From Marispirochaeta sp964554875 (GTDB lineage Bacteria > Spirochaetota > Spirochaetia > JC444 > Marispirochaetaceae): a DNA stretch of 64,000 bases. Positions within the stretch are counted from its first letter, which is position 1, and each line of letters opens with the position of its first letter. Location: assembly GCA_964554875.1 (NCBI GenBank), contig CAZKQJ010000019.1:18598-82597 (forward strand), written 5' to 3'. A program made the translations under genes and the position numbers. The notes below the pieces were generated by a model. It was given only the letters and a program-made list of their open reading frames with translations. It ran no database searches and was not told the DNA's origin. Below are positions 55,289-64,000 of this stretch, piece by piece.

Positions 55289-56820
55289 TTCTTGATTTTG
55301 GAAGCCAGACAACCCAGCTGATCGCCAGGAGAATCCGGGAGATCGGTGTATATACGGATATAGTCCCCGGAGATACACCGGTATCTGATTTGCCTTTGAA
55401 GGGAGTAAAGGGCCTTGTTTTTTCCGGAAGTCCCTTTTCCGTTTACGAAAGGGATGCCCCTCAGGCTGATAAAACAATCTATTCCCTGGAGCTTCCGATT
55501 CTTGGAATCTGCTACGGTTTTCAGCGCTTGACGGAGGATCATGGCGGAAAGGTCTCTCCCCTGGAGAAACGGGAGTTCGGCCGGTCCCGGATTGAATACC
55601 GTCGTGCAGCTCCACTGTTCAGGGATATTCCCGACGGTTTTACCTCCTGGATGAGCCACGGCGACAGTATTGAGAAGACCGGAGAAGGCTTTGAACTGCT
55701 GGCCCAGTCTGAGCACCATATCGCGGCAGCCTGGAACAGGGAAAAGCATCTTTACGGTATCCAGTTCCATCCGGAGGTTAGCCACTGCGAGTACGGGGTG
55801 GAAATCCTGCGCAACTTTGTTCTGGATATCTGCGGTGCCAAGGTAGCCTGGTCGATGGAAGCCTACCTGGAGCAGGTGTCGGATGAGATTCGCAGGCGGG
55901 TTGGAGGCGAGCGGGTTTTGCTGCTGATCTCGGGGGGAGTAGATTCCACCGTTGTGGGGGGCTTGCTGCTTCAGGCCCTGCCACATGAACAGGTTTATCT
56001 CATGTATATCGATACCGGGCTCATGCGTAAGGACGAGTCGGTGGAGGTCGAGCGAACGCTGCGTTCCCTGGGAGCGAAGAATCTTTCGATAATTCACGCG
56101 GAGGATGAGTTTTTATCGGCCCTGGCGGGGATTGACGATCCTGAGGAAAAGAGGCGCATTATCGGGGATCTGTTTATTACAGTACAGACCCGGGAGGTGG
56201 AAAAACTTTCCATCGGAGATGCCTTCCTTGCCCAGGGGACCCTCTATACCGACATGATAGAATCCGGCAAGGGGGTCGGAAAGAAGGCCAAGGTCATAAA
56301 GTCCCATCACAATGTTCGCTCTCCCCTGGTTGAGGCCAAGCGTGAAGCCGGCCGAATCATAGAACCCCTGGACAAACTGTACAAGGACGAGGTTCGGCGT
56401 CTTGGATCTACCCTGGGAATAGGCGACCAGATAATCAGACGCCACCCCTTTCCGGGGCCCGGTCTGGCTGTTCGCATCCTCGGTGAGATAACACCGGAAA
56501 AATGCGCTATTCTGCGGGAAGCCGACTCCATATTCATGGCTGAACTGAAAAAACGCGGACTCTACGACGAAATCTGGCAGGCCTTCAGTGTTTTGCTCCC
56601 AGTTCGCTCCGTAGGGGTAACCGGAGACGCCAGGGAGTACGGCTATGTGCTTGCCCTGCGGGCGATTATCAGTCGGGACGGAATGACCGCTGATGTTTAT
56701 CCCTTCGAATCAAAGGACTTGCTGGAGATATCCAGCCTTATAACAAATTCGGTCCGTGAGATTGGCAGGGTGGTGTACGATATCTCCTCAAAACCGCCAG
56801 CGACAATTGAATGGGAATAG
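55273..56820 (+). CDS. guaA: GMP synthase (glutamine-hydrolysing)
   Basis: It aminates XMP to GMP. The 515 residues contain a class I glutamine amidotransferase domain (1-190; LDFGSQTTQLIARRIRE, Cys in LGICYGFQ, HPEVSH), an ATP-pyrophosphatase domain with PP-loop LISGGVDSTV near 217, and the C-terminal dimerisation domain ending KPPATIEWE. It overlaps purA by 16 bp and is the last gene of the AMP/GMP branch operon. No terminator is obvious after it. Confidence 0.97.
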   Translation: MDSILILDFGSQTTQLIARRIREIGVYTDIVPGDTPVSDLPLKGVKGLVFSGSPFSVYERDAPQADKTIYSLELPILGICYGFQRLTEDHGGKVSPLEKREFGRSRIEYRRAAPLFRDIPDGFTSWMSHGDSIEKTGEGFELLAQSEHHIAAAWNREKHLYGIQFHPEVSHCEYGVEILRNFVLDICGAKVAWSMEAYLEQVSDEIRRRVGGERVLLLISGGVDSTVVGGLLLQALPHEQVYLMYIDTGLMRKDESVEVERTLRSLGAKNLSIIHAEDEFLSALAGIDDPEEKRRIIGDLFITVQTREVEKLSIGDAFLAQGTLYTDMIESGKGVGKKAKVIKSHHNVRSPLVEAKREAGRIIEPLDKLYKDEVRRLGSTLGIGDQIIRRHPFPGPGLAVRILGEITPEKCAILREADSIFMAELKKRGLYDEIWQAFSVLLPVRSVGVTGDAREYGYVLALRAIISRDGMTADVYPFESKDLLEISSLITNSVREIGRVVYDISSKPPATIEWE

Positions 56821-56831
56821 ACACCTATCCG

Positions 56832-56860
56832 CTGACATAGTGTGGACGACAGGATAAAAG
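56832..56860 (+). promoter_or_regulatory. Candidate promoter after guaA
   Basis: CTGACA (56832-56837, 5/6) and TAAAAG (56855-56860, 4/6) are 17 bases apart in the 53-bp gap between guaA and the beta-helix/barrel gene. It would let that gene be expressed independently of the purine operon. Confidence 0.4.
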
Positions 56861-56873
56861 CTGCTTAGTAAAG

Positions 56874-59285
56874 TTGGAAAAGTGCGTTTATAATGAAGGG
56901 GTGATTTACAGAGCTTCAGATTGTGCCGTGCGACCGTTTTTTCTCATACTAAGCATTTTTCTGACCCTGTGTTCCTTTCAGCTGAACGCTGCTGATCCGA
57001 CCCGGGACTGGATCGGTGGGTGGTCTTTGCGTGATGCCACCGGGGCCGGTTTGTCTCCTCGCTTTCTGTTTCTACCGTATTCCAGCTCATCCGTTCCCTA
57101 TTATGTGCATGAGCGTCTTGCCTTGAAGGGGTTCGAGATGATCCGGCTGGAGATTTTCTCTGAAACCGATACACTGCTGGAAATTTCTGTCACCGACAGT
57201 GAACTGCGGACTTTTCATGTTGTCCGAAAGGTGAGCGGACAGACTGTCAATATTCTGCATCTGAAGCCTTCAGATTTCCTCTCTCATCCCGAGCAGTTTT
57301 CCCGACTAAAGCCCCTCCGACCGGAAGATGCAGGAACGAGTATTACTGTATACGATGCGGGGACATCCCACGCTTTTATTCCCCGACGCAATCGTCTGGT
57401 AATTCATGACTTGAGCATTCAACTTCCGGAATTCCCGGTCCACAAGGGAATTCTCCGGGTCAGGGATGAGCTTGAACTGAATAGTCCCTGGGAGATCGCC
57501 GGTGATATAATCGTGGAGCCCGGTGCGTCTTTACGCATACAAAATACGGATCTGCGAATTGCAGGAAGAATTATTTCCTTTGACGCTGAGGTCCTGATCA
57601 ATAACTCCCGTTTAGACTTTTTACAAACCCACCCCCGTGAAAATGGGATTATCATAAACGGTACCAGCAGTCTCTCTATACACTCATCTCAGCTTGTTTC
57701 TGTTTTTCCTCTGGATCTGGCTCTTGCGGATGATTCCAGGATCCATATACGGGATACCAGCGCAGATGGCATTTTTCGTTATACTACGGGGGATTCAAGT
57801 TCCCTCATAATCGAGAATTCCAGAAATATTGGTGAAATCCGTTATTCCCGTGGTTCCTCAGTAAAGATATTTAATTCTGAGAACGTGCTTATATGGCTTA
57901 ACGGTGACTCCGAGCTTCAGGGAACCTGGTCTCTTCCCTATTTTTCGAGAGTGAGGAGCTGGGATGGAATGGGAATCTTTCCGGTGGAGATAGTGAATAG
58001 CAGCTCCATCAGGTGGGGGCTGAGACTTTTCAAAGGGGTTGGCGGAAAACTTGCCCGGGGACGTCTTGAGGGGATCGAGCTGATCCTCAAGGAAGGCGAG
58101 GAAGGAGATTTTAACGGGGTGCGAAATCTTAAGCCTCCGCCGACGGGGAAACTCCAGGAAGAAGGCTATGACATCAGCTTTGGCAGGAGTGTGAAATTCG
58201 GGTACTGGAATTTTGTGGCCGAGAACGGTTCTTCCCTGGTGCTCAGAAACTCACTCTTTTCTACTGCGGAGATTTCCGGACGGCATGCTACCATGACCAT
58301 AATAAACAGCGAGTCCAGTGGGGATGAGGGTCTTATAACTGTCAGCCTCGGCAGCTCATGCTTTATTCAGCAGTCTACCCTGAACACTCCTCTTGCTGTT
58401 TCCTTTGGAGGAATGGTCCGTGCTTTTGATACCAGAATAAACTCCCGGGGAATTGTGGAGAACGGAGGTTTTCTTGTAATGCGGCGTGTAGAATCGGGCA
58501 AGCCCATGGAAATGCGTCCCGGAGGGAGAATCTCCGGCTCTGCGGCGCCTCTGGGTACATATATTCCTTTTGCTGAAGATGCGGTCCCCGCGCCGGTATT
58601 ATCCCGAATGGAGGTGGGCGGAATCGGGACCTTTCTGCCCAGGATCAGCGGGTTTGAAGAGTATGAAAATACGATCGTCCCCCATTTTGAGGTGGAGATT
58701 CTCCGCCGTTTCTATGTCCGTTTTCCGGAATTCGAATATGTTGCCTACAGAAGGGGCAGCCCCTTCTTCTCCTCCCTGTCGTTTAAAGTCTCAGCCCTCT
58801 TTGAAGGGGAGGATTCGGTAAAGCCGGAAGAGGAAGAAAAATCGGATGTCTTTTATCTTCCCCTGGCTTTTGAAACCGGATTGCGGGGACGTTTTCGTCT
58901 TTTTGGTCCTTTCTGGGGAGTTGCAGAGATTGCCGCAGATCCATCGGCGCGAATATATTCCGGGTTCCGGATGTACGCCGAAGTCGCCGCCTTGAGGAAT
59001 ATCCCTCTCCTGGGGGTGGATTCCCGGCTGTATGCTGGAGTCCAGGTCGCCGACGCCGGATACATCGACGACCTCTATTATCCGCCGGAGATTCAGCAGT
59101 CCGGCATAATGGTGGAAAAGTTCAGCTACGGAGGAAACATCTCCCGCAGCCTGGGAGAAAACTGGCTGGTAAGTATAAGCTGTCAGGTGGAGGACTACGT
59201 CGGACCAGCCGCAGAGTCACCACTGTTTACGGGTGACTCCTTTGACTGGAGGGCCATTCTGGCCCTGATCTATCGGATGCGCTAG
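56874..59285 (+). CDS. Secreted beta-helix protein with C-terminal beta-barrel-like region
   Basis: The product is up to 803 residues. The start is uncertain: TTG 56874, GTG 56901 and GTG 56928 are in frame and none has a good ribosome-binding site; the last would give the cleanest signal peptide (MRPFFLILSIFLTLCSFQLNAAD). A central region (about 195-560) has repeating short beta segments (for example IIVEPGASLRIQNTDLRIAG), as in right-handed beta-helices. The last 200 residues are rich in aromatic beta strands, possibly a barrel or anchor. It probably lies at the outer surface. No family is recognised with confidence. Confidence 0.68.
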   Translation: MEKCVYNEGVIYRASDCAVRPFFLILSIFLTLCSFQLNAADPTRDWIGGWSLRDATGAGLSPRFLFLPYSSSSVPYYVHERLALKGFEMIRLEIFSETDTLLEISVTDSELRTFHVVRKVSGQTVNILHLKPSDFLSHPEQFSRLKPLRPEDAGTSITVYDAGTSHAFIPRRNRLVIHDLSIQLPEFPVHKGILRVRDELELNSPWEIAGDIIVEPGASLRIQNTDLRIAGRIISFDAEVLINNSRLDFLQTHPRENGIIINGTSSLSIHSSQLVSVFPLDLALADDSRIHIRDTSADGIFRYTTGDSSSLIIENSRNIGEIRYSRGSSVKIFNSENVLIWLNGDSELQGTWSLPYFSRVRSWDGMGIFPVEIVNSSSIRWGLRLFKGVGGKLARGRLEGIELILKEGEEGDFNGVRNLKPPPTGKLQEEGYDISFGRSVKFGYWNFVAENGSSLVLRNSLFSTAEISGRHATMTIINSESSGDEGLITVSLGSSCFIQQSTLNTPLAVSFGGMVRAFDTRINSRGIVENGGFLVMRRVESGKPMEMRPGGRISGSAAPLGTYIPFAEDAVPAPVLSRMEVGGIGTFLPRISGFEEYENTIVPHFEVEILRRFYVRFPEFEYVAYRRGSPFFSSLSFKVSALFEGEDSVKPEEEEKSDVFYLPLAFETGLRGRFRLFGPFWGVAEIAADPSARIYSGFRMYAEVAALRNIPLLGVDSRLYAGVQVADAGYIDDLYYPPEIQQSGIMVEKFSYGGNISRSLGENWLVSISCQVEDYVGPAAESPLFTGDSFDWRAILALIYRMR

Positions 59286-59286
59286 A

Positions 59287-60285
59287 TTATTTGTTCCGGA
59301 ACTTATATTTGTCGTCCACAGTCTCCTCCAGCCGGTCATGCGCCGGTGGAGGTCCGGGGAAGATGGAGCTTATTTCCGTCCTCATTTCCGGTGTAAGGGT
59401 GTAGTCTGCCGCTGCAAGGGAGTACTGAAGCTGTTCTGAATTCCTCGCCCCTATAATCGGCGCAGTCAGGGCGGGGTGCGACTTGACCCAGGCAATCATC
59501 AGGGTAACCGGATCAATGCCGTGACTCCTGGCGTAGGAGGCGAACTCCGCTGCAGCACTATGAAAATCATCCCGTCCGTAGCGCTGAACGTACATTTCCT
59601 GTTCCGCAAAACGTCCGCTTTTGGGTTTTTCTCCGGGCGTGTACTTACCCGAAAGAAGTCCGCCAGCCAAAGGACTGTAGGAGATTACTGCCATGTTTTC
59701 TGCTTCTGCCAGAGGCAGAATTTCTGTTTCAGCCTGACGTTTCAGCAGGTTATACATGGGCTGGATGCACTCGAAGCGGTTCCAGCCGTAGTGAAAAGAT
59801 AGTCCCAGAGCTTTTGATATTTGCCAGGCTGCCCAGTTGCTGACTCCGAGGTACAGTATCTTACCCTGGCGGACAAGGTCGTCCATTGCCCTGAGTACCT
59901 CCTCTATTGCCGTATAGGGATCAAAATTGTGAACGAAGTAAATATCTATATAATCGGTGTTCAGGCGCTTCAGGCTCTTTTCGACTTCCAGAACCGCGTT
60001 CCGTCTGGATGACCCGATGGCGTTTATATCCGGCCCGGTCCGCACCGTGTATTTACTGGTTATGATAATGTTTTCTCGTTCAGGGTGTATCAAATCTCCC
60101 AGTATCTTTTCCGATGCGCCTTTATTGTAGGAATTCGCGCAATCAAAGAAATTGACTCCCGCTTCACGACAGGCCGCGTACATTCCGGCGGATTCTTCCC
60201 TGTCCGCGATGCCTCCGAAAGACATTGTGCCGAAACAGAGGGATGATACCATCACTCCAGTACGTCCAAAAACTCTGTATTCCAT
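59287..60285 (-). CDS. Aldo/keto reductase
   Basis: The 332-residue TIM-barrel protein has the AKR catalytic tetrad Asp48, Tyr53 (FFDCANSYNKG), Lys78 (TSKY) and His119 (FVHNFD). The NADPH-binding region ALTAPIIGARNSEQL lies near the C-terminus. It resembles the YghZ/Kv-beta-like subgroup of general oxidoreductases; substrate unknown. It is convergent with the beta-helix gene with 1 bp between, and upstream of the antiporter gene's 3' end on the same strand. Confidence 0.92.
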   Translation of the reverse strand: MEYRVFGRTGVMVSSLCFGTMSFGGIADREESAGMYAACREAGVNFFDCANSYNKGASEKILGDLIHPERENIIITSKYTVRTGPDINAIGSSRRNAVLEVEKSLKRLNTDYIDIYFVHNFDPYTAIEEVLRAMDDLVRQGKILYLGVSNWAAWQISKALGLSFHYGWNRFECIQPMYNLLKRQAETEILPLAEAENMAVISYSPLAGGLLSGKYTPGEKPKSGRFAEQEMYVQRYGRDDFHSAAAEFASYARSHGIDPVTLMIAWVKSHPALTAPIIGARNSEQLQYSLAAADYTLTPEMRTEISSIFPGPPPAHDRLEETVDDKYKFRNK

Positions 60286-60321
60286 CTGCTGCTCCTAATT
60301 GTTTGTATTGAGTAATCCTTT

Positions 60322-61287
60322 TCAGCTTACTCCTCTAATCAGTATATATACATAAAGGCAATATACGCAAAGGAGAAGGCCTCCTTCCACCCGATTAATG
60401 CGTCCGTGGCGCCGGTATCCGTAACCGAGCAGAAAGATGGAGACCGTCAGTATTCCCATAAGGAGCATGTCCCGGAACAGAAGCTCCGGGCTGCCGTGCA
60501 ACGGTCGGATACTTCCGGCGATTCCCACAACAGCCAGAGTATTGAAGATATTTGACCCGATGATGTTACCCAGGGCAATATCGTGCTCCTTTTTTACGGC
60601 TGCCACAAGAGATGATGCAAGCTCCGGGAGTGATGTTCCCGCTGCAACGATGGTCAGACCGATTACCAGGTCGGAAATACCCAGGGCCTCAGCTATACGC
60701 ACGGCTCCCCATACCAGTATTCTTGAACTTAGAATCAGAAGAATCAGACCGGCGAAAAGCCGCAGAAGGGCGGGCTTAATCGACATGGGATGTTCCGTCA
60801 GCTCCCGGGACATTTCCGTCCCCAGAGTATCGGTATCGCTTTTTTTTCCCTGACGAAACGTCCAGACCAGTACCAGGGCAAAAACCCCAAGAAGAACCAG
60901 GGCGTTGCTGCGGCTGATAGTCAGATCGGTAATCAGGAAGATCGCGAGCGCAGTTACAAGAGTCAGAAGCGGGAGTTCCCGGCGGAGGACCCGGGAGTGA
61001 ACTCTTATGGGGCTGATTAGCGATGTGAGCCCCAGGATAAGTGCAATGTTCGCAATGTTTGAACCAACGGCGTTCCCCAGGGCTATGCCGGCGGTATTCT
61101 GCCAGGATGCGATGGCAGAAACCAGCATTTCAGGTGCGGATGTACCAAAACCGACTATGATCATCCCGATCAGAAGTGAGGGCATGCCAAAATGTCGAGC
61201 AGACGCTGCAGCCCCTTCAACAAAGCGATCTGCGCTCCAGAATAGAAGTATCGCACCGGCAAGGATCGCACTAATTGCAGTTATCAT
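60322..61287 (-). CDS. Calcium/cation antiporter, YrbG-like CaCA family
   Basis: The 321-residue protein has about ten membrane helices and two inverted alpha repeats: GFGTSAPEMLVS and GNAVGSNIANIALILG in the first half, AAGTSLPELASS and GNIIGSNIFNTLAVVG in the second. These hold the ion-binding Glu and Asn residues of Na/Ca exchangers. It probably exports Ca in exchange for Na or H; ion choice cannot be read. GGAG lies 7 bases before the ATG. Confidence 0.93.
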   Translation of the reverse strand: MITAISAILAGAILLFWSADRFVEGAAASARHFGMPSLLIGMIIVGFGTSAPEMLVSAIASWQNTAGIALGNAVGSNIANIALILGLTSLISPIRVHSRVLRRELPLLTLVTALAIFLITDLTISRSNALVLLGVFALVLVWTFRQGKKSDTDTLGTEMSRELTEHPMSIKPALLRLFAGLILLILSSRILVWGAVRIAEALGISDLVIGLTIVAAGTSLPELASSLVAAVKKEHDIALGNIIGSNIFNTLAVVGIAGSIRPLHGSPELLFRDMLLMGILTVSIFLLGYGYRRHGRINRVEGGLLLCVYCLYVYILIRGVS

Positions 61288-61321
61288 GTACTGTCTCCGG
61301 TAAATGAAGATGTATCATTGT

Positions 61322-61330
61322 ATCATAACA
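61322..61330 (-). promoter_or_regulatory. Extended -10 element upstream of the antiporter gene
   Basis: On the minus strand TGTTATGAT combines a TGn extension with TATGAT (5/6). No good -35 is seen, as is common for extended -10 promoters. It lies in the 169-bp divergent gap between the antiporter and mscS genes. Confidence 0.35.
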
Positions 61331-61421
61331 GAGGTGGAAGTTGAGCCATGCTTATTCTGAGGAAAGACATATCATGGGGAAACTCCTGCAGGAGCCGTTT
61401 CCGGGTTTTGCCTTAATTAAG

Positions 61422-61450
61422 TTGCGGATACCCTTTTCCGTCTGTATACT
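61422..61450 (+). promoter_or_regulatory. Candidate promoter for mscS
   Basis: TTGCGG (61422-61427) and TATACT (61445-61450, 5/6) are 17 bases apart. The predicted transcript start coincides with the ATG at 61457 and no Shine-Dalgarno sequence lies before it, so the mRNA may be leaderless. The -35 is weak. Confidence 0.45.
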
Positions 61451-61456
61451 GTACAT

Positions 61457-62554
61457 ATGTTTGATCAGTTAAATTCATATTCTTTATTTGGTAATCCGCT
61501 TTCAGTTTATCTTCAAGCCCTTGTAATACTTGTATGTGGTTTATTGATTGTTTCCGTTCTGCAAATTTTTATCGGGCGGCGGCTCAAACGCCGCTGTGAA
61601 GCTGGTGAAGAGGGAAACCGCTGGTGGATTGCACGTACCGGATTCAAGAAGATCATAGTTCCGTTGCTGTATATTGCCGTTATCCGTCTCTCAATATATG
61701 GATTTGCGGTGAATGAAACTGCCGGCAGGATAATTCAGGGAATTGTCTCAGCGGTCATTGCCATTCTCGCTGTCCGGGCTGCAGTCTTTTTACTGGAGAC
61801 CTCTCTCCGTAAATACGCCCAGAAAACCGGTCATGAAGAAGACGAAAAACGAATAAAACCTCTGCTGTCATTCATCTCATTTATTCTGTGGATAAGCGCA
61901 TTTATATTTCTTCTTGATAATCTCGGCTTCAATATTTCCACCCTGGTTGCCGGGCTCGGTGTTTCCGGTATCGCCGTCGCAATCGCAGCCCAGGGAATTC
62001 TCGGCGACCTTTTTAACTATTTTGTCATCTTCTTTGACCGGCCCTTTGAACTTGGGGATTTTGTTATTTTTGACGACAAAATGGGAATAATAGAGAAGAT
62101 CGGAATCAAAACCACCCGTATCAGGACCCTTTCTGGAGAACAGCTGGTTGTCTCAAATTCAAATCTCGTCAACGCCCGTCTTCACAACTACAAACGGATG
62201 GAACGAAGAAGAATTGTGTTTCGGATTGGGGTTACCTATCAGACCCCCTCAGTCCGACTTGCTGAAATACCCGGGTTGATCAGGGAGATCATTGAGGGAA
62301 TAGAAGGCACTCAGTTCGACAGGTCCCATTTTCAGGGATATGGCGACTTTGCCCTTACCTTCGAGACGGTTTATTATGTGTTGAGCCCTGAATATCCAAA
62401 ATACATGGATATTCAGCAGCAGATTAACCTTGAACTGTATCGGACTTTTGAGGAAAAGAGTATCGACTTTGCCTATCCAACCCAGACCCTGTATCTGCGA
62501 TCCCAGGGAGTAGAGGCCCCTCATCAGAGGATCGGGTTTGAAAAGGAGTCATAA
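61457..62554 (+). CDS. Small-conductance mechanosensitive channel, MscS family
   Basis: The 365-residue product has about four membrane helices. The pore-lining helix and beta domain follow: LGFNISTLVAGLGVSGIAVA, AAQGILGDLFNYFVIFFDRP, then FELGDFV, GIIEKIGIKTTRIRTLSGEQ and VSNSNLVNARLHNY. It opens under membrane tension to release solutes on hypo-osmotic shock. It has more N-terminal sequence than E. coli MscS (286 residues), one extra helix. It has no ribosome-binding site (see promoter entry). Confidence 0.93.
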   Translation: MFDQLNSYSLFGNPLSVYLQALVILVCGLLIVSVLQIFIGRRLKRRCEAGEEGNRWWIARTGFKKIIVPLLYIAVIRLSIYGFAVNETAGRIIQGIVSAVIAILAVRAAVFLLETSLRKYAQKTGHEEDEKRIKPLLSFISFILWISAFIFLLDNLGFNISTLVAGLGVSGIAVAIAAQGILGDLFNYFVIFFDRPFELGDFVIFDDKMGIIEKIGIKTTRIRTLSGEQLVVSNSNLVNARLHNYKRMERRRIVFRIGVTYQTPSVRLAEIPGLIREIIEGIEGTQFDRSHFQGYGDFALTFETVYYVLSPEYPKYMDIQQQINLELYRTFEEKSIDFAYPTQTLYLRSQGVEAPHQRIGFEKES

Positions 62555-62624
62555 GCCTGTGTACTGATATATCCGGATCTGCAGTTTTGGCCAGGATGCA
62601 GAGACGTTTAATTGGAAACAGAGA

Positions 62625-63686
62625 ATGGAAATTAAACATTTAAGTCCGGAAGTATTTGCTTCCAGGCCACTTTTCCGTTTTTATCTGGTTACGGAATACC
62701 TGTTCCTCTTTTCCCTAGTTGCCCATGTACTTCTCCTGTTGCTGTTTCTTGTTTTGGGTGTGTATCCCTTGGCCCTGTTCAATTGCTTGAGTCTGACGGT
62801 TTTTTCTTTCTCTCTTTTTCTTACAAAGCGTGGTTACCACTACAGTGCCTTTTTTCTTGGTACCGCGGAAATCCTGGTCCATTCATCCCTGAGTGCCATG
62901 TTCCTGGGGCTGGGGCCTGGTTTTCATCTCTTTATACTGACCCTGGGACCCTGCATGTTCCTGCTTCCTTTTGAAAAGAGCCTCGGAAAATGGATTCTTA
63001 TGGTTCTCACCATTCTGATGTTTGCCGGGCTTAGAACAGTTTTTGTAAATCATGATCCACCCTACGTATATTCACCGGATGTGGAGAACATCTTCTTTAC
63101 TGTAAATCTTATCGTGGTAGTTTTTTCTCTCTCTTTGCTCTCATATTATTTGACCAGGGCCTCCTTTGCCGCTGAAACCTACATTACTCATCTAAGCCAG
63201 ATCGATCCCCTTACCGGTTGCCTGAATCGTAGAGGAATGGAGGAGGCCCTTCGTAACGAGAGGGTCCATAACTCCATATCCAACGCGAGTCTCGCTATAT
63301 TGATGTGCGATATTGACGACTTCAAAAAACTGAACGACAGTTACGGACATCCCTTCGGAGATGAAGTTCTGAAGGAAACCGTCGTCCGCATTAATAGGGC
63401 CCTGCGTCTTACGGATAAGGTCGGGAGATGGGGAGGGGAGGAGTTCCTGATAATGCTCCCTGGGACGGATATACAAGGAGCTGAACTTGCTGCGGGCAAG
63501 GTCCTAAATGAAATCACGGATTCGTCTTTTGTAATTGAGGGTGAATCTGTCCAGGTATCCGTTACCCTGGGCGTCTCGATTTTGAACAATACCGAAACCC
63601 TTCAGAATTGTATCAAGCGAGCAGACGATGCCATGTATACCGGCAAGCTTGCCGGTAAAAACCGGGTTATTGCTGGAAAAGGCTGA
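62625..63686 (+). CDS. Membrane diguanylate cyclase (GGDEF)
   Basis: The 353-residue product has about six membrane helices (about 20-175) and a cytosolic GGDEF domain (about 190-350) with SQIDPLTGCLNRRG, the active-site GGEEF (270-274) and an RxxD inhibitory site (R261-D264) five residues before it. It should make c-di-GMP and be product-inhibited. The membrane part resembles an unnamed sensor with no known ligand-binding fold. It follows mscS by 70 bp. Confidence 0.92.
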   Translation: MEIKHLSPEVFASRPLFRFYLVTEYLFLFSLVAHVLLLLLFLVLGVYPLALFNCLSLTVFSFSLFLTKRGYHYSAFFLGTAEILVHSSLSAMFLGLGPGFHLFILTLGPCMFLLPFEKSLGKWILMVLTILMFAGLRTVFVNHDPPYVYSPDVENIFFTVNLIVVVFSLSLLSYYLTRASFAAETYITHLSQIDPLTGCLNRRGMEEALRNERVHNSISNASLAILMCDIDDFKKLNDSYGHPFGDEVLKETVVRINRALRLTDKVGRWGGEEFLIMLPGTDIQGAELAAGKVLNEITDSSFVIEGESVQVSVTLGVSILNNTETLQNCIKRADDAMYTGKLAGKNRVIAGKG

Positions 63687-63716
63687 GTTCATCAGCAGAG
63701 TAAATGGAAGAAAGCC

Positions 63717-64000
63717 CTATTCTCTCTGGGGAAGTATTACCTTGAGTATCTTCTTCTCTTCCATAAGATCACAGGCCTCGTTAATCTTTTCGAAGGGCAT
63801 TACATCCCCTTGGGAGGACGGATCATGATCCTCCCGCTTTTGTACAGACCGATTCTCTCCGAAAGTTGCTGCCCCCATGAGAAAAGGTTTCCCGGGAGAG
63901 TCGATCCCCACATGGTCCCAGTGCTGGTAGCGTTTGTAGTTCCCCTTAATCAGTGTCCCAAATCCTGGGGATATTTCACGAATACGCATAGGCCGGAAGA
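63717..64000 (-). CDS. Dehydrogenase-like protein, C-terminal fragment (5' end outside window)
   Basis: The frame stays open to the right edge (the codons before the Met at 63989 read FRP), so this is the C-terminal end of a longer gene. The segments FLMGAATFGENRS and PFEKINEACDLMEEKKILKVIL resemble the end of zinc-type alcohol dehydrogenases (MDR superfamily), where a helix of this kind ends the nucleotide-binding domain. The identification is tentative because the catalytic domain is not seen. It is convergent with the diguanylate cyclase gene, 30 bp away. Confidence 0.55.
   Translation of the reverse strand, partial: FRPMRIREISPGFGTLIKGNYKRYQHWDHVGIDSPGKPFLMGAATFGENRSVQKREDHDPSSQGDVMPFEKINEACDLMEEKKILKVILPQRE

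Overview
The window looks like chromosomal DNA from a spirochaete of the Spirochaetaceae/Treponemataceae lineage, probably a free-living relative of Treponema. The best evidence is a gene for the treponemal cytoplasmic filament protein CfpA. It is flanked by genes that resemble, in order, T. pallidum TP0751 (pallilysin-like), TP0750 (vWA protein), TP0748 (CfpA), TP0747 and TP0746 (PPDK-like). Those locus numbers are recalled, not looked up. The many spirochaete-type lipoproteins, the OmpW-like barrel and the LptD-like protein agree. Coding density is high, all intergenic gaps are under 300 bp, and I found no tRNA, rRNA, insertion sequence, prophage or CRISPR array. It reads as core genome rather than an island.

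Layout. 1-3.4 kb: the end of a Gld-type ABC exporter (permease, GldG-like, DUF4340). 3.5-9.8 kb: uvrA and an LptD-like outer-membrane protein. 9.9-16.3 kb: phoH-pgpH-ybeY-corC, an RNA maturation and c-di-AMP cluster with overlapping ends, then a TPR protein. 16.3-31.3 kb: a collinear run behind a good promoter, gap-pgk-tpiA-secG, a small unknown gene, a parvulin, nusB, a TPR protein, map, a lipoprotein HtrA, a phosphoribosyltransferase and a 1692-residue beta-helix surface protein. 31.3-33.1 kb: an OmpW-like protein and a lipoprotein on the minus strand. 33.2-38.6 kb: folD, a split purH (two genes), miaB, a LapA-like gene and a SPOR-domain gene. 38.6-42.6 kb: minus-strand pallilysin-like, DHH nuclease and vWA genes, divergent from cfpA. 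42.7-48.5 kb: cfpA, its TP0747-like neighbour and a PPDK-like gene, closed by a strong terminator. 48.6-51.1 kb: an unknown gene and a TPR gene on the minus strand. 51.2-56.8 kb: purB-guaB-purA-guaA. 56.9-64 kb: a beta-helix/barrel protein, an aldo/keto reductase, a cation antiporter, MscS, a diguanylate cyclase and the end of a dehydrogenase-like gene.

How the genes fit together. FolD supplies formyl-tetrahydrofolate, the split PurH makes IMP, and purB/purA and guaB/guaA convert IMP to AMP and GMP, so most late purine synthesis is here. The lower-glycolysis cluster shares a run with secretion and envelope-folding genes.

The most interesting region is the cfpA neighbourhood. CfpA ends in a lysine-rich tail with a perfect AT-hook core (RGRP). 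Its downstream neighbour has a histone-H1-like lysine-rich linker, and the PPDK-like protein has lost the usual nucleotide-binding motifs while keeping its PEP/pyruvate half. Together these suggest a filament-nucleoid tether with a linked metabolic or regulatory partner, which is testable.
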